Origin: Achromobacter arsenitoxydans SY8
GTDB lineage: Bacteria > Pseudomonadota > Gammaproteobacteria > Burkholderiales > Burkholderiaceae_B
Direction of reading: 5' to 3'
Length of the DNA stretch: 64,000 bases
Assembly (NCBI RefSeq): GCF_000236785.1
Contig: NZ_AGUF01000071.1
Location: forward strand, 18,967 to 82,966
The position numbers and the translations under genes were made by a program. The notes under the pieces are model-generated. The model was not told the DNA's origin and did no database searches. It saw nothing but the letters and a program-made list of their open reading frames with translations. Positions 35,907 to 44,529 of this stretch are shown here, piece by piece (positions within the stretch are counted from its first letter, which is position 1; each line of letters starts with the position of its first letter).

Positions 35907-37538
35907 ATGGCGCGCATCGTGCCGGACGGTTGGCAGGACATGGAGACGATCGGCGCCATGCGTCGGGAACTTGAGACGCTGGGGCTCCTGGCGCAAGGGC
36001 TGCCGGACGACTACACGGTCTATCACGCCGTGCACTGGACGAACATCGAGCGGACGCACGCCATCCACGGAGAAGTGGATTTCGTCGTGGTGAATCGTGC
36101 GGGCCATATGATGCTGATCGAGCAGAAATGTGGCGAACTCGAGGAGACGCCTGAAGGGCTGGCCAAGAACTACGGCGGCAAGCTGAAGTCGGTGCCGGTG
36201 CAAATGGCCCGCTCGGTGAACAGCATGCGCAACAAGCTGGCGCGCACTCTGGACGGCGAGTATGTCGGGATCGAGCATTTGCTCTTTTGTCCGGACTACC
36301 TGTGCCAGTCTCCGCAGACCGCGGGCGTGGTGCCGGAGCGCATTGTGGATGCGCGTCGGCGCGATGCGCTGTGTTCGGTGATCCAGGAGATTCTGCCTGC
36401 GGGCAACGCCGGTCCGCTGTACGTGAAGGTGGACCGGTTTCTATGCGATACGATCCAGCTGGAAACTGACGCCAGCGCGCTGGTGGGACAGGCTAAGGCG
36501 CTAGTCACACGCGTCTCCAGCGGCCTGGCGTATTGGGCGCGGCAACTCGATATGACGCCGTTTCGCCTGCATGTGACGGGTACGGCCGGATCCGGTAAGA
36601 CGCAGCTGGCGCTGGCCGAATACCGGGGGACCATCGAAAACGGCGGCAGGCCGTTGTATCTCTGCTTCAATCGTCCTTTGGCCGACCATATCGCCATGAT
36701 CGCGCCGCTGGGCGGAATGGTGTGCACATTCCACATGCTATGCGAACGAATGCTGCGGCAGTCCGGCGTGGTGCCGGATTTCAATTCGGCGGCGGCTTTC
36801 GATGAGCTGGTTCTTGCGTGCGCCGGATTGACGGTTCCGCCAGAGTGGCTGTTCGATACCGTCATCGTCGACGAGGGGCAGGATATCAAGGCCGAGTGGC
36901 TCGACCTGATCCTGCGGCATGCGGGGGAAAGCGCCCGCATTCTCTGGCTTGAAGACCCGATGCAAAAGCTGTATCGCCACTCGGCTGTGACGCTACCGGG
37001 CTGGACACGCCTGCGCGCGGAAAAGAACTTCCGCAGCCCGCGTTCAGTCGTCCGGCTGCTGCAGGCTTTGGTGCCAGATGACGTGACGGTGGTGCCCGCA
37101 ACACCCGTTGCGGGACATGAAGTGGACTTCCTCGTGTACGAGAACGGCGCCGACCTGATCGACAAGGTCAAGGAAGGTCTGCAAACGTGCCTGTCGGCCG
37201 GATTCGCCACCACGGACATCGCTTTGCTCACCTACCGGGGAAGGGACAGCTCCCGCATTCTTGCCTACGATCAGCTGGGCCCTTACGTGCTAAGGAAGTT
37301 CCAGGGAACCTACGACAGCGAAGGCCAGCCCGGGTTTACGCGGGGCGACATACTGGCGGACACGGTACACCGCTTCAAGGGGCAGTCCGCGCCCGCCGTC
37401 GTGATGGCGGAGATAGATTTTGAAAGGCTGGGCGACGAGGAGGTGCGGCGTGTGTTCGTTGGCGCGACCCGCGCAGCGATGAAGCTTGTGCTGGTCATGT
37501 CCGAGCGAGCGGCGGCGAAGTTGCTTGAGCGCATTTGA
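35907..37538 (+). CDS. NERD nuclease-domain + superfamily 1 (UvrD/Rep-like) helicase
   Basis: 543 residues. The N-terminal NERD domain has Asp58 (GEVDFVVV), Glu72 and Lys74 (MLIEQKCG), a complete D-ExK restriction-like nuclease triad. An SF1 helicase core has Walker A GTAGSGKT (225-232), DEGQD (322-326), the FRSPRSVVRLL motif and the VFVGATRA motif VI. The AAGGAGGT SD is ideal. NERD-helicases are common in defence islands and phage-resistance loci. It closes the co-directional cluster 93 bases after GTPase 3. It should act on nucleic acid in the cytoplasm. Confidence 0.9.
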   Translation: MARIVPDGWQDMETIGAMRRELETLGLLAQGLPDDYTVYHAVHWTNIERTHAIHGEVDFVVVNRAGHMMLIEQKCGELEETPEGLAKNYGGKLKSVPVQMARSVNSMRNKLARTLDGEYVGIEHLLFCPDYLCQSPQTAGVVPERIVDARRRDALCSVIQEILPAGNAGPLYVKVDRFLCDTIQLETDASALVGQAKALVTRVSSGLAYWARQLDMTPFRLHVTGTAGSGKTQLALAEYRGTIENGGRPLYLCFNRPLADHIAMIAPLGGMVCTFHMLCERMLRQSGVVPDFNSAAAFDELVLACAGLTVPPEWLFDTVIVDEGQDIKAEWLDLILRHAGESARILWLEDPMQKLYRHSAVTLPGWTRLRAEKNFRSPRSVVRLLQALVPDDVTVVPATPVAGHEVDFLVYENGADLIDKVKEGLQTCLSAGFATTDIALLTYRGRDSSRILAYDQLGPYVLRKFQGTYDSEGQPGFTRGDILADTVHRFKGQSAPAVVMAEIDFERLGDEEVRRVFVGATRAAMKLVLVMSERAAAKLLERI

Positions 37539-37568
37539 ATTTTTTCCCGGCTTGATCCTGATAATGTT

Positions 37569-37606
37569 TTGCGTGCATTTCACGCATATTGCGCGAAAAT
37601 CACGCA
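37569..37606 (+). promoter_or_regulatory. Duplicated upstream site for a sigma-54 activator
   Basis: TTGCGTGCATTTCACGCA (37569-37586) and TTGCGCGAAAATCACGCA (37589-37606) are imperfect copies exactly 20 bases apart, each an inverted repeat of GCGTG/CACGC. They lie 74-112 bases upstream of a canonical sigma-54 promoter, the right place for a UAS; the activator gene at 40490-41461 is the best candidate. Confidence 0.75.
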
Positions 37607-37680
37607 GCAAGCATCGCTGCATTTTCCTCAGCCTCATCCTAATGTACTGATTTATTTGAGTTTTCCTATCGCATCCAAAC

Positions 37681-37696
37681 TGGCACAGAGTTTGCG
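37681..37696 (+). promoter_or_regulatory. Canonical sigma-54 promoter
   Basis: TGGCACAGAGTTTGCG has GG (37682-37683) and GC (37694-37695) separated by exactly ten bases and matches TGGCAC-N5-TTGC. Transcription should begin near 37707, 47 bases before the AtuA-like gene. Confidence 0.88.
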
Positions 37697-37703
37697 TTGA
37701 TGA

Positions 37704-37728
37704 CAAGGCCACGGTCCGCGTGGCCTTG
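37704..37728 (+). promoter_or_regulatory. Hairpin at the predicted start of the sigma-54 transcript
   Basis: CAAGGCCACG-GTCCG-CGTGGCCTTG is a perfect 10-bp stem, followed by TTTC. It may protect the 5' end of the message, form part of an attenuator, or act as a weak terminator for the helicase gene upstream. Confidence 0.55.
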
Positions 37729-37753
37729 TTTCACCCTCACCAGAGTCAGACAG

Positions 37754-39109
37754 ATGCGCTCCTTGAGAATTATTTGTCCGAATGGACACCTGGGCTTTGC
37801 GCCCTTGCGTACCGAAAGTTTCCAGGCCGGCGTGCGCGCGCAGCCCGATTACATCGCCGCCGATTCGGGCAGCGACGACGTGGGCCCCGTGCCGCTGGGG
37901 TCCGACACATCCACCAGTCCCGAAGCCTGGCAGCGCCACGACCTGGAGCAGATGCTGCTGGCCGCGCGCGCGCAGGGCGTGCCGATGATCATCGGTTCTG
38001 CGGGCGACACCGGGTCGAACAGCCGCGTCGACCTGTATGTCCGCATCATCAAGGAGCTGGCGAAGCAGCACGGCCTTGCGCCTTTCAAGATCGGCTACTT
38101 CTATTCGGAAGTCGATCCGGAGGTCGTGCGCGGCAGGATGCGCGCGGGCGCGGCGATCGCGGGCCTGGATGGCTATGCGGATCTGGTGGAGTCCGAACTG
38201 GACGCAACCGACCGCATCGTGGCGGTGGCCGGCGTGCAGCCTTACCTGAAGCTGCTGGAGGCCGGTGCGGACGTGATCATCGGCGGCCGCAGTTCGGATG
38301 CGGCGGTCTTCGCCGCGCCGGCGCTGCATCACGGTTTTGGGGCGGACCAGGCCTATTACCTGGGCAAGGTGCTGGAATGCGCGTCGTTCTGCGCCGAGCC
38401 CTATGGCGGCAAGGAAACCGTGCTGGGCGAGATCAGCCACGAGGACGTGCAGGTTACCGCCATGCATCCGGACCAGCGCTGCACCATCGCGTCGGTGGCC
38501 GGTCATGCCATGTACGAGCGTTCCAATCCCTACGACGAGTTCTTCGCCGGCGGCAGGCTGGACATGCGCGAATGCCATTACGAACAGATCAGCGAGAAGA
38601 CCACGCGGATCACCGGGTCGCGCTTCGTGCCTTCGGAACAGATCACCGTGAAGCTCGAGGGCTCGGGCAAGGTGGGCGAGCGCTACATCGGGCTGTGCGG
38701 CATCCGCGACCCCTACACGATCGCCAATGTGGACCGCGTGATCGCCTGGGCGCGCGACAAGGTGCGCGAGCGCTTTGGCGAAACGGGCTACGAGCTGCAC
38801 TACAAGGTCTATGGCCGCGATGGCGTCATGGGCGATCTGGAGCCGCTGCGCAACCAGCCGGGCCACGAACTGTGCGTGATGGTGCAGGGCGTGGCGCCCA
38901 CGGCCGAGATGGCGGAAGAACTCACCCTTACCGGCCTGCGCCAGATGTTCTACGCGCGCCTGCCCGATGTGAAGGGCACGGCGGGTTCGGTGGCCTTTCC
39001 GCTGGACGAAGTGGTGCGCGCCAGCGCCGCCTACCGCTGGACGCTGAATCACACCATCGCCGTGGACGACGTGTTCGAGCTGTTCCAAACCCACATCACC
39101 GAGGCCTGA
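37754..39109 (+). CDS. AtuA-like (acyclic terpene utilisation, DUF1446) protein
   Basis: 451 residues from ATG 37754, after the sigma-54 promoter (earlier in-frame ATGs at 37697 would lie before the transcription start). PMIIGSAGDTGSNSRVDLYV, VIIGGRSSDAA and GHELCVMVQGVAPTAEMAEE resemble the DUF1446/AtuA family, found next to small DUF4387 proteins in catabolic clusters. The exact reaction is unknown; an acyl-CoA hydratase-like role has been proposed for AtuA. It is first gene of a probable atuA-DUF4387-bug operon. Confidence 0.85.
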   Translation: MRSLRIICPNGHLGFAPLRTESFQAGVRAQPDYIAADSGSDDVGPVPLGSDTSTSPEAWQRHDLEQMLLAARAQGVPMIIGSAGDTGSNSRVDLYVRIIKELAKQHGLAPFKIGYFYSEVDPEVVRGRMRAGAAIAGLDGYADLVESELDATDRIVAVAGVQPYLKLLEAGADVIIGGRSSDAAVFAAPALHHGFGADQAYYLGKVLECASFCAEPYGGKETVLGEISHEDVQVTAMHPDQRCTIASVAGHAMYERSNPYDEFFAGGRLDMRECHYEQISEKTTRITGSRFVPSEQITVKLEGSGKVGERYIGLCGIRDPYTIANVDRVIAWARDKVRERFGETGYELHYKVYGRDGVMGDLEPLRNQPGHELCVMVQGVAPTAEMAEELTLTGLRQMFYARLPDVKGTAGSVAFPLDEVVRASAAYRWTLNHTIAVDDVFELFQTHITEA

Positions 39110-39113
39110 GAGC

Positions 39114-39434
39114 ATGAGCACCCGCAAACTGAGCGAACTCGCCAAGACCATACGCAGCAAGAACGCCGGCGTGAACAAGATCACGTTCGACATTATTTTC
39201 CGCGACCGCGACACGTATGAGGCCGTGCGGCGGTCGCGCGCCCTGACGCGCGGCAGCATGGCGGAGCTTTACGGTATCGGGCAGGAGCGCATTTCTGACT
39301 TTGTGGAATACGATCCCGGCCTGGCCATCAAGTTCACGATCTATCGCCTGCGGCCCAGCGGTTCGGCCGGCGATGGCGACATCTTCGGTGCGCAGCAGTA
39401 TGCGCCGCTGCTGGACCTGCCCGTGACGCTTTGA
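39114..39434 (+). CDS. DUF4387 protein, partner of the AtuA-like protein
   Basis: 106 residues. LSELAKTIRSKNAGVNKITF is the family's typical N-terminus. It starts four bases after the AtuA-like stop, the arrangement seen for these two families, often as a fused protein. The role is unknown; it likely forms a complex with its neighbour. Confidence 0.85.
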   Translation: MSTRKLSELAKTIRSKNAGVNKITFDIIFRDRDTYEAVRRSRALTRGSMAELYGIGQERISDFVEYDPGLAIKFTIYRLRPSGSAGDGDIFGAQQYAPLLDLPVTL

Positions 39435-39490
39435 GCCGACCAGCCGGCCGCTGCCAGCAGCGGCCGGTCTACAAGACAAGGGGAATACAC

Positions 39491-40450
39491 ATGAAAAAAA
39501 TGATTCTCGGCGCCGCGATGCTGGCGTGCGTCCTGGCCGGGCCGGCCGCCGCGCAAAGCGCGGTGCCTAAGCAGATCAAGATTGTGGTGCCGTTTTCTGC
39601 CGGCGCCAGCAACGACGCGATCGCGCGCGCCATCGCGCCGCAACTGGCTGAACGGCTCAAGACCATTGTCATCGTCGAGAACCGCGTCGGTGCGGCGGGC
39701 GTGATCGGGTCGGAGTATGTGGCCAAGTCCGCCAAGGACGGCGCCACGCTGCTGCTGACCTCGTCCACGTTCCTGACGTCGGCGGCGACGCAGCCGCGCA
39801 TGCCCTACGATCCGGTCAAGAGCTTCGCGCCGGTCGCCATGGTGGGCCAGGGCCCGCTGGTGCTGGCGGTGTCCGGCGCCAAACCGTACGCGGACCTGCC
39901 CGCGGTGCTGGATGCCGCGCGCGCCAAGCCCGATGCGCTGAATTACGGCACGGCGGGCATCGGTTCGCTGGCGCACCTGGCCACCGTGATGATGAATGAG
40001 TCGGCCAAGGTCGCGATGACGCACGTGCCGTACAAGGGCGCGGCCAATGCGGCGTCGGACCTGGCGGGCGGCCAGATCGACCTGATGCTGGCCAACTACA
40101 GCTCGCTGGCGCCGCTGGTGCAGGGCGGAAAAGTAAGGCTGGTCGCCACGACCGCGCCGGGCGCCCATGCGGCTTTTCCGGCGCTGCCGCCCGCAGCCAG
40201 CGTGCTGCCCGGCTACGCAGTCGAGATCTGGGTGGGCGTGTTCGCCCCGGCCGGCACGCCGCCGGACCTGATTGCGCTGTACAACGACGCCATTAATCGC
40301 ATCGCGACCTCCAAGGAGACCACGGCCCTGCTGGATATGGACGGCACGGCGCCGGCAGCGCTGAGCAGCGCGGATTTCGGTCGCCGCGTGGCCGACGACC
40401 TGGCGCAATGGCGCCAGGTGGCGCAGAGCCATCACATCAGCGTGGAATAG
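39491..40450 (+). CDS. Bug-type periplasmic receptor of a tripartite tricarboxylate transporter (1)
   Basis: 319 residues. The start at 39491 (MKKMILGAAMLACVLAG) gives a Sec signal peptide cut after AAAQS; an in-frame start 60 bases earlier would disrupt it. The Bug fold begins IKIVVPFSAGASNDAIARAI, followed by VVENRVGAAGVIGSE and YGTAGIGS-type loops. Aspartic or other carboxylic ligands are usual. It follows the DUF4387 gene by 56 bases and may feed a TctAB pair encoded elsewhere, perhaps the one at 15.4-17.4 kb (inference). Confidence 0.93.
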   Translation: MKKMILGAAMLACVLAGPAAAQSAVPKQIKIVVPFSAGASNDAIARAIAPQLAERLKTIVIVENRVGAAGVIGSEYVAKSAKDGATLLLTSSTFLTSAATQPRMPYDPVKSFAPVAMVGQGPLVLAVSGAKPYADLPAVLDAARAKPDALNYGTAGIGSLAHLATVMMNESAKVAMTHVPYKGAANAASDLAGGQIDLMLANYSSLAPLVQGGKVRLVATTAPGAHAAFPALPPAASVLPGYAVEIWVGVFAPAGTPPDLIALYNDAINRIATSKETTALLDMDGTAPAALSSADFGRRVADDLAQWRQVAQSHHISVE

Positions 40451-40489
40451 ACGGCCGCCCCGCGCCGGCGCAGCCCGGCCGCGGGCGCC

Positions 40490-41461
40490 TCAGCCCGGGT
40501 CGTCGCCTTGGAGCAGGCCGAGCTTGCTCATCTGGTGGCGCAACGCGTGGCGCGACAGCCCCAGGGATTCGGCGGCGCGGGCCGCATTGCCGCCGGCGGC
40601 GGCCAGCGCGGCTTCTATCATGCTGCGTTGGTAGCGGCTGGTGCGCTCGGCGTAGCCGCCCGCTTGCGCTGCGGGCGCGCCCCGCACGATGCGCGCGGGC
40701 AGATGTTCCAGGCCCACGGTGTCGCCTGACTCAAGAATGCAGATGCGTTCCAGCAGGTTGCCCAGTTCGCGCACGTTGCCAGGCCAGGCATAGCGCCTGA
40801 ACGCCTGTTCGACCGCGGGGTCGATGCGCGTGAAGCCGCTGGCGTGCGTGCGATTGAAGCGCGCCAGGAAGCGCTCGGCCAGCACGAAGACATCATCGCC
40901 GCGTTCGCGCAACGGCGGCAGGTTGATGGACACGACCTGCAGCCGGTAGTAAAGATCGTCGCGGAACCGGCCGGCATTGACCTCGCCCAGCAGGATCTTG
41001 TTGGTGGCGGCGATGAAGCGCACGTCCGTGGATAGCTCGCGCACCGCGCCGATGCGCCGGAAGCGCCGGCTGTCCAGCAGCGTCAGGATCTTGGCCTGCA
41101 TCATGGGTTCGAGCTCGCGGACCTCATCCAGGAACACGCTGCCGCCATGTGCGATTTCCAGCAGCCCCTCCTTGCGCGCGACGGCGCCCGTGAAGGCGCC
41201 GCGCTCGTGGCCGAACAGTTCCGATTCCAGCAGATTGCCGGGAATGGCCGCGCAGTTGATTTCGGTAAAGCCCTTGTCGGCCCGGCTGGAGTGGTCATGC
41301 AGGGCGCGCGCCACCAGGCCTTTGCCGGTGCCGGTCTCGCCGTAGATCAGGACGGAACTGGCCCGGCTGCGCGCCACGCGCAGCACGAGGTCGCGCAGGG
41401 CGACGATGGAGGGATGGTCGCCGACGATGGTTTCGGTCAGGGGGGAGGCGGTTTCCGGCAT
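40490..41461 (-). CDS. Sigma-54-dependent activator without receiver domain
   Basis: 323 residues from ATG 41461. The AAA+ domain starts almost at once: Walker A GETGTGKG (41-48), GAFTGA (88-93), VFLDEVRELEP and the RYAWPGNVREL C-region; a Fis-like HTH (GGNAARAAESLGLSRHALRH) ends it. With no N-terminal receiver, PAS or GAF domain it resembles PspF-type activators controlled by another protein. It starts 17 bases after the GntR stop, so both are one operon. The sigma-54 promoter at 37681 is the natural target. Confidence 0.9.
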   Translation of the reverse strand: MPETASPLTETIVGDHPSIVALRDLVLRVARSRASSVLIYGETGTGKGLVARALHDHSSRADKGFTEINCAAIPGNLLESELFGHERGAFTGAVARKEGLLEIAHGGSVFLDEVRELEPMMQAKILTLLDSRRFRRIGAVRELSTDVRFIAATNKILLGEVNAGRFRDDLYYRLQVVSINLPPLRERGDDVFVLAERFLARFNRTHASGFTRIDPAVEQAFRRYAWPGNVRELGNLLERICILESGDTVGLEHLPARIVRGAPAAQAGGYAERTSRYQRSMIEAALAAAGGNAARAAESLGLSRHALRHQMSKLGLLQGDDPG

Positions 41462-41478
41462 ACGTGTAGGCCGCCCGC

Positions 41479-42207
41479 TCAGTGGGCGCCGGTCTCCTGC
41501 AGCAGCAGGCCGTGGATGTACCTGCCGGCCTCGGCGATGTCGTCGCGGATGGCGCGCGTCACGCCGGGGGCGTCGCGCGCGGCCAGCGCCTCGACCGCGG
41601 CGGCGTGGTGGTCCGTTGCCTTCAGGTGCGGGACGTATTCGGGCAGCACCATGTTCAGTACCGGGCCGCAGCGCAGCCACAGGGTTTCGATGCTGTCCTG
41701 GACGACGTCCAGTCCGCTCATAGCGTACAGGTGGAAGTGAAAGCGCCGATGCACGTCCAGGTAGCGCTGGCGCGGTTCGGCATCAATCAGCTGCGCCATT
41801 CCGGCATGCAGCTCGCGCAGGGTCTGCACGTCCGCGTCCGTGGCGTGCGCAACGGCTTCGAGGGCCGCGCGGGACTCGAGTTCGGCACGCATGATCGCCA
41901 GTTGCAGGAAGACATTCGCGTCCAGGTGCGGCACGGTTGCGCCGCCGCCCTGGCCGCCAGTGCCGCGTTCAAGCACCCGTTCCGCGATCAGGCGGTTAAC
42001 GGCGTCGCGCACGGGCGTGAGGCTGATGCCGAGTTCGGCGGCGACTTCCCGCAGCACGATCCGGTGGCCGGGCGCGTAGCGTCCGTTCAGCAGCGCCTCC
42101 CGCAGCGCAGCATAGGCGCGGTCCCAGAGAGTTTCGCGTTCCAGCGGGCGCAGGATGGCCGGGCGGGCGTCGGAAGGGGCAGCGGGCGAACCGGAAAAAT
42201 CGGGCAC
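41479..42207 (-). CDS. GntR-family regulator with FCD domain
   Basis: 242 residues. The wHTH (YAALREALLNGRYAPGHRIV, then LREVAAELGISLTPVRDAVN) and the helical FCD domain with its metal/ligand histidines (DVHRRFHFHLY; DHHAAAVEAL) are visible. It is probably a repressor that senses a carboxylate. The start is GTG at 42207. It is divergent from the Bug/enzyme operon, with a perfect 16-base palindrome between, and probably encoded with the sigma-54 activator downstream. Confidence 0.93.
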   Translation of the reverse strand: MPDFSGSPAAPSDARPAILRPLERETLWDRAYAALREALLNGRYAPGHRIVLREVAAELGISLTPVRDAVNRLIAERVLERGTGGQGGGATVPHLDANVFLQLAIMRAELESRAALEAVAHATDADVQTLRELHAGMAQLIDAEPRQRYLDVHRRFHFHLYAMSGLDVVQDSIETLWLRCGPVLNMVLPEYVPHLKATDHHAAAVEALAARDAPGVTRAIRDDIAEAGRYIHGLLLQETGAH

Positions 42208-42288
42208 AGAACATCCTTTTCAGATAGGTCGGCTGACTGCGCATTCTCGCATTTGCGCGCCGGGCAGTAGGCCAAAATAGTCATTGTT

Positions 42289-42304
42289 ATTCGTTATAAC
42301 GAAT
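42289..42304. promoter_or_regulatory. Perfect palindrome ATTCGTTATAACGAAT (GntR operator candidate)
   Basis: A 16-base perfect palindrome in the divergent gap between the GntR/FCD gene and the second Bug gene, 86 bases before the ATG of the latter. The position and symmetry fit an FCD-type operator controlling both directions. Confidence 0.8.
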
Positions 42305-42389
42305 GATAGAGTACCGCAAAATTTCCTAAAAACGGCCCTGAGAGGCGGTTGTCGAAACGTCCTCACGGCGAATTTCGGAGGAGACCGAA

Positions 42390-43361
42390 ATGTCCGTACT
42401 GTCCAAGCTCATCCTGGGCGCCGCCGCCCTGGCCTGCAGCATCCCGCTGGCGCATGCCGCGGACAAGACGTACCCCGCGCGGGAAATCCGGTTCATCGTG
42501 CCCTGGAACGCGGGCGGTTCCAACGACATTGCCGCGCGGATGCTGCAGCAGCTGATCAGCGAACAGGGCGTGACCGTGGTGGTGGAGAACGCCCCGGGGG
42601 CCACCGGCGCCATCGGCATGACCAAGGTCGCCAACGCGGAGCGGGACGGCTATGTGGTCGGCATGGGCACCAGTTCGACGCTGGCGCAGATTGCGCAGAA
42701 CATCACCCCGCTGCGCAATGAGCAGTTCTCGCACATTGCCCGGGTGTCGACCGACCCGCTGATGCTGCTGGTGCCTGCCGACGGGCCGGACACGCTGGAA
42801 GCGTTCCTGGCCAGCATGAAGAAGAATCCGGGCAAGGTGTCGATCGGCACCCCTGGCAACAACAACCTCAATCACATCTTTGCCGAGATGACCGCGCGCG
42901 CCGCGGGCACGGAGTATGTGAACGTGCCCTATCCCGGCGGCTCGCGCGTCATCGCGGACCTGTCGGGCAAGCAGATCAGCGCGGGCGTGCTCAAGCCGTC
43001 AGAGAGCAAGGCGCAGATCGACGCCAAGTACGTCAAGCCCATTGCCGTCTTTGCCAATGAACGGCTGGCGCTGTACCCGGACGTGCCGACTTTCAAGGAA
43101 AAGGGCTACGACGTCTTCCCGTATGGCCCGCTGGTGCAGATGGCCTATGTGGTGGCGCCCGCCGGCATCCCCGACGACGTGCGCAAGCGCCTCATCCAGA
43201 TCTTCGAAACCGCCATCGGCAGCGACAAGTTCAAGGTGTTCGCCGAGCAGAACGGCTTTCTGGTGGACGACTTGAGCGGCCAGGCGCTGGACAAGGAAGT
43301 CTCGAACGTACAGACCACCCTGAACGACGTCGCGAAGAAAGTCTTCGTGACCGCCAAGTAA
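42390..43361 (+). CDS. Bug-type periplasmic receptor of a tripartite tricarboxylate transporter (2)
   Basis: 323 residues. The signal peptide (MSVLSKLILGAAALACSIPL, cut after AHAAD) is followed by the Bug fold (IRFIVPWNAGGSNDIAARML; VVVENAPGATGAIGMTK). GGAGGA lies seven bases before the ATG. It heads a tight operon with two enolase-superfamily enzymes, an FAH-type hydrolase and a D-2-hydroxyacid dehydrogenase, which implies that it binds the substrate of that pathway. Confidence 0.94.
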   Translation: MSVLSKLILGAAALACSIPLAHAADKTYPAREIRFIVPWNAGGSNDIAARMLQQLISEQGVTVVVENAPGATGAIGMTKVANAERDGYVVGMGTSSTLAQIAQNITPLRNEQFSHIARVSTDPLMLLVPADGPDTLEAFLASMKKNPGKVSIGTPGNNNLNHIFAEMTARAAGTEYVNVPYPGGSRVIADLSGKQISAGVLKPSESKAQIDAKYVKPIAVFANERLALYPDVPTFKEKGYDVFPYGPLVQMAYVVAPAGIPDDVRKRLIQIFETAIGSDKFKVFAEQNGFLVDDLSGQALDKEVSNVQTTLNDVAKKVFVTAK

Positions 43362-43383
43362 TCGCATTCCAAGGAGCAATACG

Positions 43384-44526
43384 TTGAGCCAGATAAAGAA
43401 AGTCACCTGCCACGTCGTCAGCGCGCCGGTCGAGCGCCCCTTCACGTCATCGCGAGGCTGGCTGTACAAGCAGCGCGGCTCGTGCATCGTCGAAATCGAA
43501 ACCGCCGATGGCGTGGTGGGCTGGGGCGAATGCTATGGTCCGTCGCAGGTGGCGCGCGCCTATATCGAATCGCAGTACGCGCCGCGCATCCTGGGCCGCG
43601 ACCCGTTCGACGTGGAGGTCATCTGGGAAGACCTCTACAACCGGATCAAGGACTACGGCAACAAGGGCATGGCCATTTCCGCGCTCAGCGGCATCGACAT
43701 CGCGCTGTGGGACATCATCGGCAAGACCTGCGGCAAACCCATACACAAGCTGATCGGGGGCGCCCACCGCACCGAGGTGCAGTCGTACGCGACCGGCCTG
43801 TACTTCATCGACATGGACAGGCTGATCGAAGAAGCGGTCGAGGAAGCCCAGGGCTATGTGGCCGAAGGCTTCACCGCCATCAAGATGAAGATCGGCCTGG
43901 GTTCGCCGAAGCTGGACCTGGAGCGGGTGCGGGCCGTGCGCGAGGCTGTGGGCGGAGAGGTGCGCCTGATGGTGGACGCCAACCACTGCTTCACCGTGCC
44001 CGCCGCCATCCGGCTGGGCCGGGAACTCGAAAAGCTGGATGTGGAGTGGTTCGAGGAACCCATTTCGCCTGAAGACCTGGACGGGTACGTCGAAGTGACC
44101 CGCGCGCTCGACATGGCGGTGGCCGGGGGCGAGAACGAGTTCACGCGCTGGGGCTTTCGCGACATCGTGGCGCGCAAGGCCATGGATATCGTCCAGCCCG
44201 ACGTCTGCGCGGCGGGCGGCATCAGCGAATGCCGCAAGATCGCGACGCTGGCGGCCGCGCATGGCGTGGAATGCGTGCCGCACGCCTGGGGATCGGCTAT
44301 CGGGCTGGCGGCCACCCTGCACTTCCTGGCCGCCCTGCCCGACCAGCCGCCCAGTTTCCGTCCCATGCCGCCCCTGCTGGAGTTCGAGCAGTGCGAGAAC
44401 CCCTTCCGCGACCTGCTGACGGTCGAGCCCATCGTGCAGCACCGCGGGGTCGTCCAGATTCCCACGGGCGCGGGGCTGGGCATCGAGATCAAGCGCGACG
44501 TGCTCGATCGCTACCGGGTCGCCTGA
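43384..44526 (+). CDS. Mandelate racemase/muconate-lactonizing-type enolase-superfamily enzyme (1)
   Basis: 380 residues. The capping domain is followed by a TIM barrel with a full catalytic set: KMK (167-169), metal ligands Asp198 (VDANH), Glu224 (FEEP) and Glu250 (GGENEF), and His300 (PHAWGS). The KxK plus His arrangement fits a sugar-acid or mandelate-type dehydratase or racemase. The start is TTG at 43384 with AAGGAG seven bases upstream. The FAH-family gene follows three bases after its stop. Confidence 0.92.
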   Translation: MSQIKKVTCHVVSAPVERPFTSSRGWLYKQRGSCIVEIETADGVVGWGECYGPSQVARAYIESQYAPRILGRDPFDVEVIWEDLYNRIKDYGNKGMAISALSGIDIALWDIIGKTCGKPIHKLIGGAHRTEVQSYATGLYFIDMDRLIEEAVEEAQGYVAEGFTAIKMKIGLGSPKLDLERVRAVREAVGGEVRLMVDANHCFTVPAAIRLGRELEKLDVEWFEEPISPEDLDGYVEVTRALDMAVAGGENEFTRWGFRDIVARKAMDIVQPDVCAAGGISECRKIATLAAAHGVECVPHAWGSAIGLAATLHFLAALPDQPPSFRPMPPLLEFEQCENPFRDLLTVEPIVQHRGVVQIPTGAGLGIEIKRDVLDRYRVA

Positions 44527-44529
44527 GCC

